From the NCBI GenBank assembly GCA_963842335.1, contig CAWJGF010000011.1, positions 124,001 to 188,000 on the forward strand: DNA of 64,000 nt, read 5' to 3'. Below, in pieces: positions 48,313-56,464 of the stretch. Origin of the DNA: PALSA-600 sp963842335. Its GTDB lineage: Bacteria > Actinomycetota > Thermoleophilia > Gaiellales > Gaiellaceae. Both the position numbers and the translations under genes were made by a program. Within the stretch, counting starts at the first letter, position 1, and every line of letters begins with the position of its first letter. The notes beneath the pieces are model-generated. The model searched no databases. It was not told the origin of the DNA and saw nothing but the letters and a program-made list of their open reading frames with translations.

Positions 48313-50669
48313 GCGTCGTCCTTCGTGAGATCGACCTCTGGCATCGTCAGCTTCTGCGCGTCGAGCAGGTGCACGACCTCGTCCCCGTGCAACTCGCGGC
48401 GCTCGACGAGCCGGTCGGCGACCGCCGAGACAGCGTCCCTGTTCGCCTCGATCAGGTGGTGCGCGGCAAGGTAGGCCTGACCGAGCAGCTGCTCGACCAT
48501 CGCGCGCTGGCTCGGATCGGAAAGCACCGCTCCGAGCGGGTCCCCGCCCATGCCGCCGGACCGCGTTCGGTTGATGATCTGCGTGCCGATCCGCTGAAAG
48601 CGCCTCAGCACGCGCTCGCGCGTCTGCTCCTCGGACTCGTCGTCGCAACGCGCGAGCTCGATGTACTCGGGCGCCATGCCGCAGGCGCCGACCATCCAGG
48701 CGGCACGATCGGTTGCCGCCTGGACGTCGCCGCCGACGCCCGTCGAGTTCTCGCCGTAGAAGACGCGTTCCGCCGCCATCGCACCGAGTGCCCAGATCAA
48801 GCGCGCCATTTCCTCGCTGCGCCAGGACGAGAATCGCTCTTCCTTCTGCAGCGCCATGTGATGGCCGAGCGAGCCGCCGCGCCGGCGAATCGAGAGCCGG
48901 GTCGACTCGGCGCCCTTCAGGTATGCGTGCGCGGCGATCGCGTGCCCGGCCTCGTGCACTGCGACGGCCCGGGTCTCGTCGGGCACGTATTCGATGTTCA
49001 CCGCGGTGCCTGACTCGACCGTCGTCATCGCGTCGACGATGTCGTCCCAGTCGAACGCATCGCGCTCGGAGTGGTGCGCGATCGTCAGGGCCATCGAGCA
49101 GACCTGCTCGATCATCGCCGGCGAGTAGCCCATCGTCATGCGCGAGAGCTCGTCGCGACGCTCCGACCGGTCGAGGTCTGCGACGTGCGCGACCTTGCCG
49201 AGGTAGAGGTCGAAAATATCCTCGCGGTCATGCTTCGTCGGCGTGCGGAACCAGACGTGGCGGCCCATTCGCCCCGGTCTCGTCAATGCCGGGTCGAGTT
49301 GCTCGATCGGCACGTTGGTCGCGCCGATGAAGTAGATCTGCTCACCGCGCGGCCGCGGGGGAGGGAGTCTGAGCGACTTGCCGCGGATGCGGGGCGGGAC
49401 GACGTAGCTCGCGTCGAGCAGCGTGTTGACGGTGTTGGTGACCATCCGCTTGCCGAGTGGTGGTGCGTCGAGACCGTCCATGACGACGAGCAGCTGGTTC
49501 AGGGCCATGCCGCCGCCCGCCCCCCCGAACATCCCGCCGGGCACGGCCTGGTTGACCGCCGCGACGAACCGAGAGGGCTGCCGGCGCTCAGGCGCACGGC
49601 GCTCGAACTGGCGCTCACGCCAGGCGCGCGTCTCGAGCACGAGGTCGCCGGAGCGCTCGAAGGTCGGTTCGACGAAGGACGGCTCCGCGAACGACGTGGC
49701 CGCGCCGCCGAGTGAGTTGCGCCGCATGCCCACGGCGTCGATCTCGTCGATGAAGACGATGCACTGGCCACCCCATTTCCGCGCCAGGCGCTTCGCCTTT
49801 CGCGCGAGGTAGCGGACGAGAATCGAGTCGAGCCCGACGAAGGTCTGCGCAAAGCCTGAGCCGGGGATCGTCACGAAGGGCGAGTTGAAGCCCGTTGCGA
49901 TCGCCTTCGCGAGCATGGTCTTGCCCGTGCCGGGCGCGCCGAGGAACAGCAGGCCGCGTTCACGCTTGCCACCGGCCTGCTCGAAGCGCTCGCCCGACTG
50001 CCACAGCGAGACGATGCGCCGGATCTCCTCCTTCGCCTCGGCCTGGCCACGGACGTGCTCGAGCTTTACGCCCCATTCAGCGTCCCCCGGCTGGTAGCCG
50101 CGGATCTGCGAGATGCCCATGGCGAGCATCGGCCCCATGAAGATGAGGAAGTTGAAGAGGAAGAAGAGTGGCAGTGAGATGAACGTCCCGAACGTGCTCG
50201 GGTTCCAGATGGAGCTCAGCGTGTGCCAGATCTGGTGGGCGGTCTCGCCCCACGACAGCCCGCGCCCGAAGAAATCGAGCACGAGCCAGAGGATCGTGAC
50301 GAGGACGAGGCCGATCCGGACGAGCTTCCAGCAGAACCGCCAGAACGAGACGCGGCGGCGCGCGACGATGTCCTGCTCGCGGAGCTCCGCGCTCTCCTCG
50401 CCGAAGAGGCTGGGCGAAGCGATGAACCGGCGGAACAGGAGATCGACGAGGCCCCGGAACGCGGCCACCTCGATCACCGTCAGAAGGAGTGCGTAGCGCA
50501 GGGCGAGGCCCTGGTGGACGTGGAACCAGAGGAACACGGCAGGCGAGGTGAGCACGGCCACCCAGGTGGCCGCACGCGTCAGTGAGCGCCATTGCTCACC
50601 GAGCGCGCGCCGCTCGGCCTCGTGGGCGGCCGCGCTCGACGTGGAGGCTGCGCTCAGTCCGCTCCCCAT
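48297..50669 (-). CDS. Divergent FtsH-like membrane AAA+ metalloprotease
   Basis: A 790-aa protein from ATG 50669. The N-terminus has an unusual membrane module of about four helices (for example VAVLTSPAVFLWFHVHQGLA, IGLVLVTILWLVLDFFGRGL, LPLFFLFNFLIFMGPMLAMG). The AAA+ domain follows: Walker A GAPGTGKT (about residue 243), Walker B IVFIDEIDAVG (about 301) and an arginine-finger region GRMGRHVWF. The peptidase has the Zn motif HEAGH (about 571) with the downstream Asp region GVGGDVQAATDRAAWMV. Between Walker B and QLLVVMDG lies a spacer of about 80 residues, roughly 60 longer than in E. coli FtsH and rich in Arg, Glu, Phe and Gly. This and the extended N-terminal anchor distinguish it from the housekeeping FtsH. 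The role is probably specialised membrane protein turnover. Confidence 0.87.
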   Translation of the reverse strand: MGSGLSAASTSSAAAHEAERRALGEQWRSLTRAATWVAVLTSPAVFLWFHVHQGLALRYALLLTVIEVAAFRGLVDLLFRRFIASPSLFGEESAELREQDIVARRRVSFWRFCWKLVRIGLVLVTILWLVLDFFGRGLSWGETAHQIWHTLSSIWNPSTFGTFISLPLFFLFNFLIFMGPMLAMGISQIRGYQPGDAEWGVKLEHVRGQAEAKEEIRRIVSLWQSGERFEQAGGKRERGLLFLGAPGTGKTMLAKAIATGFNSPFVTIPGSGFAQTFVGLDSILVRYLARKAKRLARKWGGQCIVFIDEIDAVGMRRNSLGGAATSFAEPSFVEPTFERSGDLVLETRAWRERQFERRAPERRQPSRFVAAVNQAVPGGMFGGAGGGMALNQLLVVMDGLDAPPLGKRMVTNTVNTLLDASYVVPPRIRGKSLRLPPPRPRGEQIYFIGATNVPIEQLDPALTRPGRMGRHVWFRTPTKHDREDIFDLYLGKVAHVADLDRSERRDELSRMTMGYSPAMIEQVCSMALTIAHHSERDAFDWDDIVDAMTTVESGTAVNIEYVPDETRAVAVHEAGHAIAAHAYLKGAESTRLSIRRRGGSLGHHMALQKEERFSSWRSEEMARLIWALGAMAAERVFYGENSTGVGGDVQAATDRAAWMVGACGMAPEYIELARCDDESEEQTRERVLRRFQRIGTQIINRTRSGGMGGDPLGAVLSDPSQRAMVEQLLGQAYLAAHHLIEANRDAVSAVADRLVERRELHGDEVVHLLDAQKLTMPEVDLTKDDAWPKL

Positions 50670-50788
50670 CTGGGGAGTAAGACAGGAACCGCAGGGTCAG
50701 ATCTTGACTTCGTGTTAAGCGGGCGCGTGATTTTGAGGGAGAAAACGGAGCTGTGAGGCCTGATGCACGGGCGCTGTATGTTTGACGT

Positions 50789-50825
50789 TTGACAGACAGC
50801 GTAGATGATGTCATAGTGATGTCAT
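50789..50825 (+). promoter_or_regulatory. Promoter overlapping direct repeats for the RHH-DUF4097 operon
   Basis: -35 TTGACA (50789-50794), 17-bp spacer, -10 CATAGT (50812-50817). A direct repeat TGATGTCAT occupies 50806-50814 and 50817-50825, an 11-bp period that flanks the -10 on the same helix face. The ATG is at 50827, so transcripts would be leaderless or nearly so. The arrangement suits autorepression by the RHH protein encoded first. Confidence 0.6.
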
Positions 50826-50826
50826 C

Positions 50827-51276
50827 ATGAATCTGACAATCGTGCTCGACGGGCTCCTGGACGACCTGCAAGGCCTCGCCGACCTCGGCGACGAGCGGTC
50901 GGCCCAGATCGCCCGGCGCCTGGGGGAAGCCCTCGCGTCGAACCTGCGCCTGAAGCTGCTCGACCTGCTCTCGCAGGCTGCGGTCGAGCTCTCGTCGAAG
51001 CTCCCCGCCGGCCATGTCGAGGTGCGCCTCGTCGGCCTCGAGCCCGAGCTTGTGTTCGTCGACGCTCCAGGCAGCGACTCTGCCGGCGCCGGCGAGGAGC
51101 TCTCGGCTCGGATCAGCCTGCGCCTGCCCGAATCCCTCAAGCAAGCGGTCGAGAAGGCCGCCGCCCGCGAGGGCGTCTCCACCAACGCGTGGCTCGTGCG
51201 GTCGATCGCACGCGCAGCCGAGTCACGCCCGACCCAGGTCGGCGGCAAGCGGCTGTCCGGCTACGCCCAGAGCTAG
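50827..51276 (+). CDS. Ribbon-helix-helix (HicB/Arc-like) regulator
   Basis: A 149-aa protein. The N-terminal part (about 1-95) is helical and without known match (LDGLLDDLQGLADLGDERSA, LLSQAAVELSSKLPAGHVEV). The C-terminal part (about 96-149) has the RHH pattern: a beta strand ISLRLPESL, then helix A KQAVEKAAAREGVS and helix B NAWLVRSIARAAESR. RHH proteins bind direct repeats, and such repeats lie in its own promoter. It is followed 23 nt later by the DUF4097 gene, so it probably regulates this small operon. Effector unknown. This is not a toxin-antitoxin pair, as no toxin gene is adjacent. Confidence 0.8.
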   Translation: MNLTIVLDGLLDDLQGLADLGDERSAQIARRLGEALASNLRLKLLDLLSQAAVELSSKLPAGHVEVRLVGLEPELVFVDAPGSDSAGAGEELSARISLRLPESLKQAVEKAAAREGVSTNAWLVRSIARAAESRPTQVGGKRLSGYAQS

Positions 51277-51299
51277 AGAAGCTGGCGAGGAGGACCAAG

Positions 51300-52178
51300 A
51301 TGCAGAAGACATTCGAAGTGACAGGCCCGGTCGAGCTCGAGCTCCGGCTCGCGAGCGGCGAGATCGAGATCGATCCGAGCCTGACCGGGCGGGTTGACAT
51401 CGAACTGACCGCGCACGACGAGGAGTCACAGCGACTGGTCGATGAGGCTCGCGTCGAGCTCCAGGACCATGCCGAGCAGCCGCGGGTGATCGTCGATGTC
51501 CCGCGCCGGCGTGGCAGCGGGTTCAGCCTCGGAGTCGTCTTCGGCCGCAGCGGCGTCACGTGCCGCGTGCGCTGCCCGGAAGGCTCGCTCGTGAACGTGA
51601 AGAGCAAGTCGGCAGACGTGCTCGCCCGCGGCACGATCGGCGGCCTGAGCGTCCAGACCGCATCGGGCGACATCGAGGTCGACCGCGTACTTGGCAGCGT
51701 CAACGTGAAGAGCGCGAGTGGCGACCTCGAGGCGCGCGAGGTGAAGGGCGGCGTCAGCGTGCAGACCGCGTCGGGCGACGTCGACATCGAGGTCGTGCAC
51801 GGGCCGGTGAACGTCGCCACCGCCTCGGGCGACGTGAGGATCGCCGAGGCCTACGCCGACGTCAGCGCGAACACGGTCAGCGGCGACCAGGATCACGGAG
51901 CAGTCATGACCGGCCACGTCGCGGCGCACTCGGTGTCGGGTGATGTCCGGGTCGGCGTCCGCCGAGGCTCGCGCGTGTTCCTCGACTGCAACACAGTCAG
52001 CGGCGACACGAGCTCCGAGCTCGAACTGACCGATGACGCCGCCACCGGCGAGGGTCCGCTCGTCGAGATCCGCGCCAAGACCGTGAGTGGCGACATCAAG
52101 ATCACCCGCGCACCGGCAGCACCGGTTGCCGCCGCGACCGAATCCCCGTCCGAGACCGACCAGGAGGTGCACGCATGA
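51300..52178 (+). CDS. DUF4097-type beta-helix protein
   Basis: A 292-aa protein starting at ATG 51300, with a good ribosome binding site (GAGGAGG). After an N-terminal beta module (FEVTGPVELELRLASGEIEI) it forms a repetitive beta-helix. Units of about 20 residues carry the motif T-(A/V)-S-G-D-(I/V): QTASGDIEVDRVLGSVNV, KSASGDLEAREVKGGVSV, QTASGDVDIEVVHGPVNV, ATASGDVRIAEAYADVSA, AHSVSGDVRVGVRRGSRV and NTVSGDTSSELEL. This is the pattern of DUF4097 proteins, common in actinobacteria and firmicutes, and often linked to envelope stress. No signal peptide or membrane helix. Its function is unknown. It overlaps the next ORF by 4 bp. Confidence 0.9.
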   Translation: MQKTFEVTGPVELELRLASGEIEIDPSLTGRVDIELTAHDEESQRLVDEARVELQDHAEQPRVIVDVPRRRGSGFSLGVVFGRSGVTCRVRCPEGSLVNVKSKSADVLARGTIGGLSVQTASGDIEVDRVLGSVNVKSASGDLEAREVKGGVSVQTASGDVDIEVVHGPVNVATASGDVRIAEAYADVSANTVSGDQDHGAVMTGHVAAHSVSGDVRVGVRRGSRVFLDCNTVSGDTSSELELTDDAATGEGPLVEIRAKTVSGDIKITRAPAAPVAAATESPSETDQEVHA

Positions 52179-52327
52179 ACCGCCTTTCGTGGGATACAAC
52201 GGCCCCGCGGCGCCCGAGCCGCGAGCGGACGAATCCGCAGCCTCGCGACGAGGACGGCCTCGTCGCCGAGGAAGCGGATCTGATCCGCATCGCCTGGGAC
52301 AAGCCCAAGCGCATCTCGCCGTTTTAA
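52175..52327 (+). CDS. 50-aa protein coupled to the DUF4097 gene
   Basis: ATG 52175 overlaps the DUF4097 stop (ATGA) and the frame ends with TAA 52325-52327. The product is short, charged and Arg/Pro-rich (TAPRRPSRERTNPQPRDEDG), with a C-terminal helix AEEADLIRIAWDKPKRISPF. A strong hairpin terminator lies 25 nt downstream, so the operon ends here. No family recognised; coupling and terminator make it plausible that it is translated. Confidence 0.55.
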   Translation: MNRLSWDTTAPRRPSRERTNPQPRDEDGLVAEEADLIRIAWDKPKRISPF

Positions 52328-52352
52328 CAACGCTGCCGCAGAACGCAGCTGC

Positions 52353-52380
52353 GAGAAGGCCCGCTCCGGCGGGCCTTCTC
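52353..52380 (+). terminator. Terminator of the RHH-DUF4097 operon
   Basis: GAGAAGGCCCG (52353-52363) pairs with CGGGCCTTCTC (52370-52380), closed by a further C-G pair around TCCG. Downstream sequence is not T-rich. Confidence 0.55.
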
Positions 52381-52545
52381 GCGTGCCGGGACCTTGCCCG
52401 GCCGGTCGAGCCCCACTCGTCTTCACCGATCGGCTCGCGCGCGGTCTTGGCCCAGTCGCTCCGGCGTGCGAGCTGGCGCACCGAAGCCCTAGACTCTCGT
52501 GCAGGTGTCTTGAGCCGCCGACCCGCAACCGGCGAACGCGCGAGG

Positions 52546-53964
52546 GTGACCGGTGGGCCGGCGGAGCCGAAGCCAATTACCCCGCTCGCTTCGCCTGCGC
52601 GTTTTGGCGCCTTTACGCGCCGTCGGCGTCCGGTCGCCGGGCTGCGACCCACCGTCCGATTTGCGATCGCGTTCGCGTTCACCGTCGCCTGGGTCGGATT
52701 CAGCGTGTGGGTCTCGGCGCCATGGCGGGATCAGCTCGACCAGGCGATCGGGCCGGTGATGGCGTGGGTGATCCCGGTCACGCTGGCCTATATCCCTGGC
52801 GTGGTGATCGGTTTTCTGATCTTCACGTTGCTCGTGAGCCCCTACCGCGAGCTGGCACGCGTTCCGCCAAAGGGGCCGTGGCCCGAGGGTCGGTGGCCGG
52901 CGGTAACAATCGTGATCGCGGCGTGGAACGAGGAGCAGGGGATCGTGGCGACACTCGAACGCCTCGCCGACCTGACGTATCCCGGCCCCGTCGAGGTCGT
53001 GCTGGCCGATAACAACTCGACCGACCGAACCGCCGAGCGCGCCGCCGAGGCGGCGAGCCGGTTCGGGCTTCACTACCGCCGCGTGTTCGAGCCCGAGCCG
53101 GGGAAGCACCGGGCGCTGAACGCGGCGCTGGGCACGGTGACGACCGCACTCGTCGTCACCGTCGATGCCGACACGTTGCTGCAACAGGAGGCGTTGACCT
53201 ACCTGATCGGGCGTGTTGCGTCGAAGCCGCAGGACCAGCATGTCTGCGCGTGCGCAGGAGCTCTCATCGCCGAGAACGCGCATGCCAGCTTCGTGACACG
53301 GATGCAACAGTGGGACTACCGCCTCGGCATCAACGGCGTGAAGAGAATGCAGGCGGCCTACAACTGCGCCCTCGTCGCGCAGGGGGCGTTCTCCGCCTAC
53401 TGGACGGACGACCTCCGGGCGGTCGGCGGCTGGCCGGACGCGATCGGCGAGGACATCGTGCTCACGTGGACGATGATGGCCTCGCGCGGGCTCGTGCAGT
53501 ACGAGCCCGTCGCCCTCGGTCTCACCGTCGTCCCCGAGCGGCTCGGCCGCCTGATGAGCCAACGCTCGCGCTGGGCCCGCGGCATGTTCGAGGGACTGCA
53601 CACCCACCCGCCGCCGAGACAGCCGCGGATGCTGGCCAAAGCCGTCGCCGGCATCGACTACCTCGTCCCGTTCCTCGACTTCGGCTTCATCTTCTTCTGG
53701 GTTCCGGGCCTGATCCTGTTCGTGTTCGGTTACCCCTTGATCGTGGGCTGGTGGTCGATGCTTCTCCTGCCGATCACACTCGCGATCTTTGCCTTCCTTC
53801 GCCACTGGCAGGAACGGCACGTCTTCCGCCGCCTCGGTATTCATCCGGGGCGGGACATACGCGGATTCTCGGGCTATCTCCTCCCGTACCAGATGCTGAC
53901 CTCGGCGGCCTCGCTGCGCGGGTATGGGCAGTACGCTCTCGGCGCGGGACGTCGCTGGAAGTAA
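52546..53964 (+). CDS. Membrane glycosyltransferase family 2 (poly-sugar synthase type)
   Basis: About 472 aa from GTG 52546; TTG 52510 is an alternative start. The N-terminus has two membrane helices (VRFAIAFAFTVAWVGFSVWV; WVIPVTLAYIPGVVIGFLIF). The GT2 catalytic part reads TIVIAAWNEEQGIVATLERL, VEVVLADNNSTDRTAERAAE and TVDADTLLQQEALTYLI (the DxD metal site). GAFSAYWTDDLRAVGGWPDA, GEDIVLTWTMMASRGL and RLMSQRSRWARGMFEGL (Q-x2-R-W) follow. Two to four helices close the C-terminus (FIFFWVPGLILFVFGYPLIV onward). This is the N-acetylglucosaminyltransferase/cellulose-synthase-like group that polymerises and extrudes polysaccharide. Its product is unknown. Confidence 0.87.
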   Translation: MTGGPAEPKPITPLASPARFGAFTRRRRPVAGLRPTVRFAIAFAFTVAWVGFSVWVSAPWRDQLDQAIGPVMAWVIPVTLAYIPGVVIGFLIFTLLVSPYRELARVPPKGPWPEGRWPAVTIVIAAWNEEQGIVATLERLADLTYPGPVEVVLADNNSTDRTAERAAEAASRFGLHYRRVFEPEPGKHRALNAALGTVTTALVVTVDADTLLQQEALTYLIGRVASKPQDQHVCACAGALIAENAHASFVTRMQQWDYRLGINGVKRMQAAYNCALVAQGAFSAYWTDDLRAVGGWPDAIGEDIVLTWTMMASRGLVQYEPVALGLTVVPERLGRLMSQRSRWARGMFEGLHTHPPPRQPRMLAKAVAGIDYLVPFLDFGFIFFWVPGLILFVFGYPLIVGWWSMLLLPITLAIFAFLRHWQERHVFRRLGIHPGRDIRGFSGYLLPYQMLTSAASLRGYGQYALGAGRRWK

Positions 53965-54079
53965 GCAGTTGGCGGTGGGTCTTCGAACCGCCGCCTCGGC
54001 GCACCGGCGGCGTTTGCGTCTCGCTCGGCTGCGGTCGGCCGAAGCCGAAGAACCTCAGTCGAGCAGTCGAAAACGCCTA

Positions 54080-54152
54080 TGGGCCGTGAAGGGATCGAAC
54101 CTTCGACCTTGGGATTAAGAGTCCCCTGCTCTACCAGCTGAGCTAACGGCCC
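54080..54152 (-). tRNA. tRNA-Lys (CUU anticodon)
   Basis: A cloverleaf can be drawn on the minus strand. The acceptor GGGCCGT pairs with ACGGCCC. The D-arm has GCTCAGCTGGTAGAGC. The anticodon stem GGGGA/TCCCA (last pair weak) holds the loop CTCTTAA with anticodon CTT (Lys). The T-arm holds GGTTCGATCC. Discriminator base A at 54080; CCA is not encoded. The 3' end points toward the glycosyltransferase gene. No integrase or repeat of its 3' end is seen nearby. Confidence 0.93.
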
Positions 54153-54165
54153 GTGAAGCGCCGCG

Positions 54166-54171
54166 TATCGT
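54166..54171 (+). promoter_or_regulatory. Candidate -10 hexamer TATCGT for the epimerase gene
   Basis: TATCGT with an 8-nt gap to ATG 54180. It would be the promoter of the UDP-sugar cluster and lies back-to-back with the tRNA 5' end. Confidence 0.4.
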
Positions 54172-54179
54172 AGCGGCGA

Positions 54180-55190
54180 ATGCGCGTCCTCTCCGTCGTG
54201 GGCAACCGCCCGCAGTTCATCAAGTCGGCGCCCATGTCACTGGCGCTTCGGGAGCGCGGGATCGACGAGGTCGTGCTCCACTCCGGGCAGCACTGGGACC
54301 CAGAGATGTCACAGGTGTTCTTCGACGAGCTCGGGCTTCCCGAGCCCGACTACCGCCTCGACCTCCGCACCGCGGACGCCGCGGCGATGACCGGGCCGAT
54401 CCGCGAGGTCGTCGAGCGGGAACGCCCGGACTGGGTGCTCGTCTACGGCGACACGAACACGACGGTCGCAGGCGCCCACGCCGCCGGCAGCATTCCCGTC
54501 GCCCACGTCGAGGCCGGACTGCGCAGCTTCGACCTCGAGATGCCCGAGGAGCGAAACCGAATCGAAGTCGACGGCATCTCGGCACTGCTGTTCGCGCCCG
54601 ACGATCGCTCCGCGCGCCAGCTGCGCTCGGAAGGGGTCGCCGGGCAGATCGAGGTGGTGGGAGATGTGATGGCGGACGCGACGCGGCTCTTCGTCCCGGT
54701 CGCCGCGCGCCGAGTGAGCCCTGCGACAGGGACGTACGACGTGTTGACGGTTCACCGGGCCGCGAACACCGAGCCCGGCCGGCTCCGACGGATCATCGCT
54801 GCGGTGAACGCGACGGGCAGGCGGTTCATCTTCCCGGTGCACCCGCGGACGCGACTCGTCCTGGACGCCGAGGGAATCGAGCTCGGGCCGACGATCGAGC
54901 GCGTGGAGCCACTCGGCTATCTCGAGATGCTGGCGCTCGTGACGGGGGCACAGACGGTGGTCACCGACTCCGGCGGGTTGCAGAAGGAGGCGTACTGGCT
55001 CAGCGTCCCGTGCATCACCGTTCGTCCCAGCACCGAGTGGGTCGACACGGTCGCCGCCGGCGCAAACACGCTGATCGAGCCGGAGGAGCTTGCCGGAGCG
55101 CTCGAACGCGCGCACTTCCCGGCCGCTGCGCCCACGCTCTACGGCGACGGGCATGCCGCCGGACGCGTCGCCGCCGCGCTGTACGCTTGA
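54180..55190 (+). CDS. UDP-GlcNAc 2-epimerase family protein (WbpI/WecB-like)
   Basis: A 336-aa protein, non-hydrolysing epimerase type. Motifs: VVGNRPQFIKSAPMSLALRE (the NRPQFIK variant is seen in WbpI-type epimerases acting on UDP-GlcNAc3NAcA, whereas WecB has GTRPE), YGDTNTTVAGAHAAGSIPVA, HVEAGLRSFDLEMPEERNRI, TVHRAANTEPGRLRRIIAAV and VTDSGGLQKEAYWLSVPCIT. It inverts C2 of a UDP-N-acetylated sugar. It is the first gene of a four-gene cluster running to 58075, five nt before the dehydrogenase gene. Slightly shorter than WecB (about 376 aa). Confidence 0.9.
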   Translation: MRVLSVVGNRPQFIKSAPMSLALRERGIDEVVLHSGQHWDPEMSQVFFDELGLPEPDYRLDLRTADAAAMTGPIREVVERERPDWVLVYGDTNTTVAGAHAAGSIPVAHVEAGLRSFDLEMPEERNRIEVDGISALLFAPDDRSARQLRSEGVAGQIEVVGDVMADATRLFVPVAARRVSPATGTYDVLTVHRAANTEPGRLRRIIAAVNATGRRFIFPVHPRTRLVLDAEGIELGPTIERVEPLGYLEMLALVTGAQTVVTDSGGLQKEAYWLSVPCITVRPSTEWVDTVAAGANTLIEPEELAGALERAHFPAAAPTLYGDGHAAGRVAAALYA

Positions 55191-55195
55191 CCGCC

Positions 55196-56464
55196 GTGCC
55201 CGAGTCGTCCGTCTACGACGTTGCAGTTATCGGCGCCGGCTACGTCGGCGTTCCGCTCGCGGCAACGTTCGGCGAGGCCGGTCAGCGTGTCCTCCTCGTC
55301 GACGTCCAGCCTGATGTCGTCGCGGCCCTGAACCGCGGCGAGAGCCACATCGAGGACGTCACCGACGAGCGGCTCACTGCACTCACGGAGAAGGGCCTCG
55401 TCGTCGCGACCGCGGACTACGAGGTCGTGAAGCAGGCGCACGCCGTGCTGATCGCTCTCCCGACCCCGCTCTCGCAGCAGCGCGAGCCCGACCTCTCGTA
55501 CATCGAAGGCGCTGCTCGGAGCCTCGCACCGGTCCTGCAGCGCGGCCAAGTCGTCGTGCTCGAATCGACGACATGGCCTGGCACGACCCGCGAGATCCTC
55601 CAGCCCATCCTGGAGGAGGGATCGGGGCTGAGGGCCGGCGCCGACTTCCATCTCGCGATGTCGCCCGAGCGCGTCGACCCCGGCCGCGAGGACTGGACGA
55701 CGAAGACGACGCCGAAGGTGGTCGGCGGGATCTCGCCCGCCTGCACGACCGCGGCCGCCGACGTCTACCGCAGCGCGATCGACACCGTGCACGAGGTTTC
55801 GACGCCCGACGCGGCGGAGCTGACGAAGCTGCTCGAGAACATCTACCGCGCAGTGAACATCGCGCTCGTGAACGAGCTCGCGCAACTCTGCGACCGCATG
55901 GAGATCGACGTCTGGGAGGTGATTGACGCCGCAGCGACGAAGCCGTTCGGGTTCGCGTCGTTCAAGCCAGGCCCGGGCCTCGGCGGGCACTGCATCCCGA
56001 TCGATCCCTTCTATCTCACGTGGAAGGCGCGCGAATTCGACTTCTCGACGCGCTTCATCGAGCTCGCGGGCGAGGTGAACAACAACATGCCGTACTTCTG
56101 CCGCTCGCTCATCTCGCAGGCGCTGAACCACGGCGCGCAGAAATCGGTGAAGGGCGCCAAGATCCTGATCATCGGTGTCGCCTACAAGCCCGACATCGGC
56201 GACATGCGCGAGACACCGGCGGAGAAACTGATCCAGCTGCTGCAGACGGCGGGCGCCGACGTCGCCTATCACGACCCCTTCGTGCCGGAGTTCGACGGCA
56301 TGCGCTCGGCCGCACTCGCCCCCGAGGACTACGACTGCGTCGCGATCGTGACCAACCACTCCGGCATCGACTATGCCGACGTCGTCGCACGCGGCCACGT
56401 GATCGTGGACTTCCGCAATGCCACCAAGGGCCACGAGATCGACGGCAAAGTCTGGAAGCTTTGA
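55196..56464 (+). CDS. UDP-N-acetyl-sugar 6-dehydrogenase (WbpA/WecC-like)
   Basis: A 422-aa NAD-dependent enzyme from GTG 55196. The Rossmann loop is AVIGAGYVGVPLAATFGEAG. The sugar-binding domain has ALPTPLSQQREPDLSYIEGA and VVLESTTWPGTTREILQPIL. The catalytic Cys lies in GLGGHCIPIDPFYLTWKARE, and the C-terminal domain has ILIIGVAYKPDIGDMRETPA. It oxidises the C6 alcohol of a UDP-HexNAc to the uronic acid. Coupled to its neighbours (TTGA overlap downstream), it is expected to work with the following oxidoreductase and acetyltransferase. Confidence 0.93.
   Translation: MPESSVYDVAVIGAGYVGVPLAATFGEAGQRVLLVDVQPDVVAALNRGESHIEDVTDERLTALTEKGLVVATADYEVVKQAHAVLIALPTPLSQQREPDLSYIEGAARSLAPVLQRGQVVVLESTTWPGTTREILQPILEEGSGLRAGADFHLAMSPERVDPGREDWTTKTTPKVVGGISPACTTAAADVYRSAIDTVHEVSTPDAAELTKLLENIYRAVNIALVNELAQLCDRMEIDVWEVIDAAATKPFGFASFKPGPGLGGHCIPIDPFYLTWKAREFDFSTRFIELAGEVNNNMPYFCRSLISQALNHGAQKSVKGAKILIIGVAYKPDIGDMRETPAEKLIQLLQTAGADVAYHDPFVPEFDGMRSAALAPEDYDCVAIVTNHSGIDYADVVARGHVIVDFRNATKGHEIDGKVWKL

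Noticed and set aside
54080..54152. tRNA-Lys as an integration (att) site
   Set aside because: No integrase, direct repeat of the tRNA 3' end, or composition break is visible on either side.
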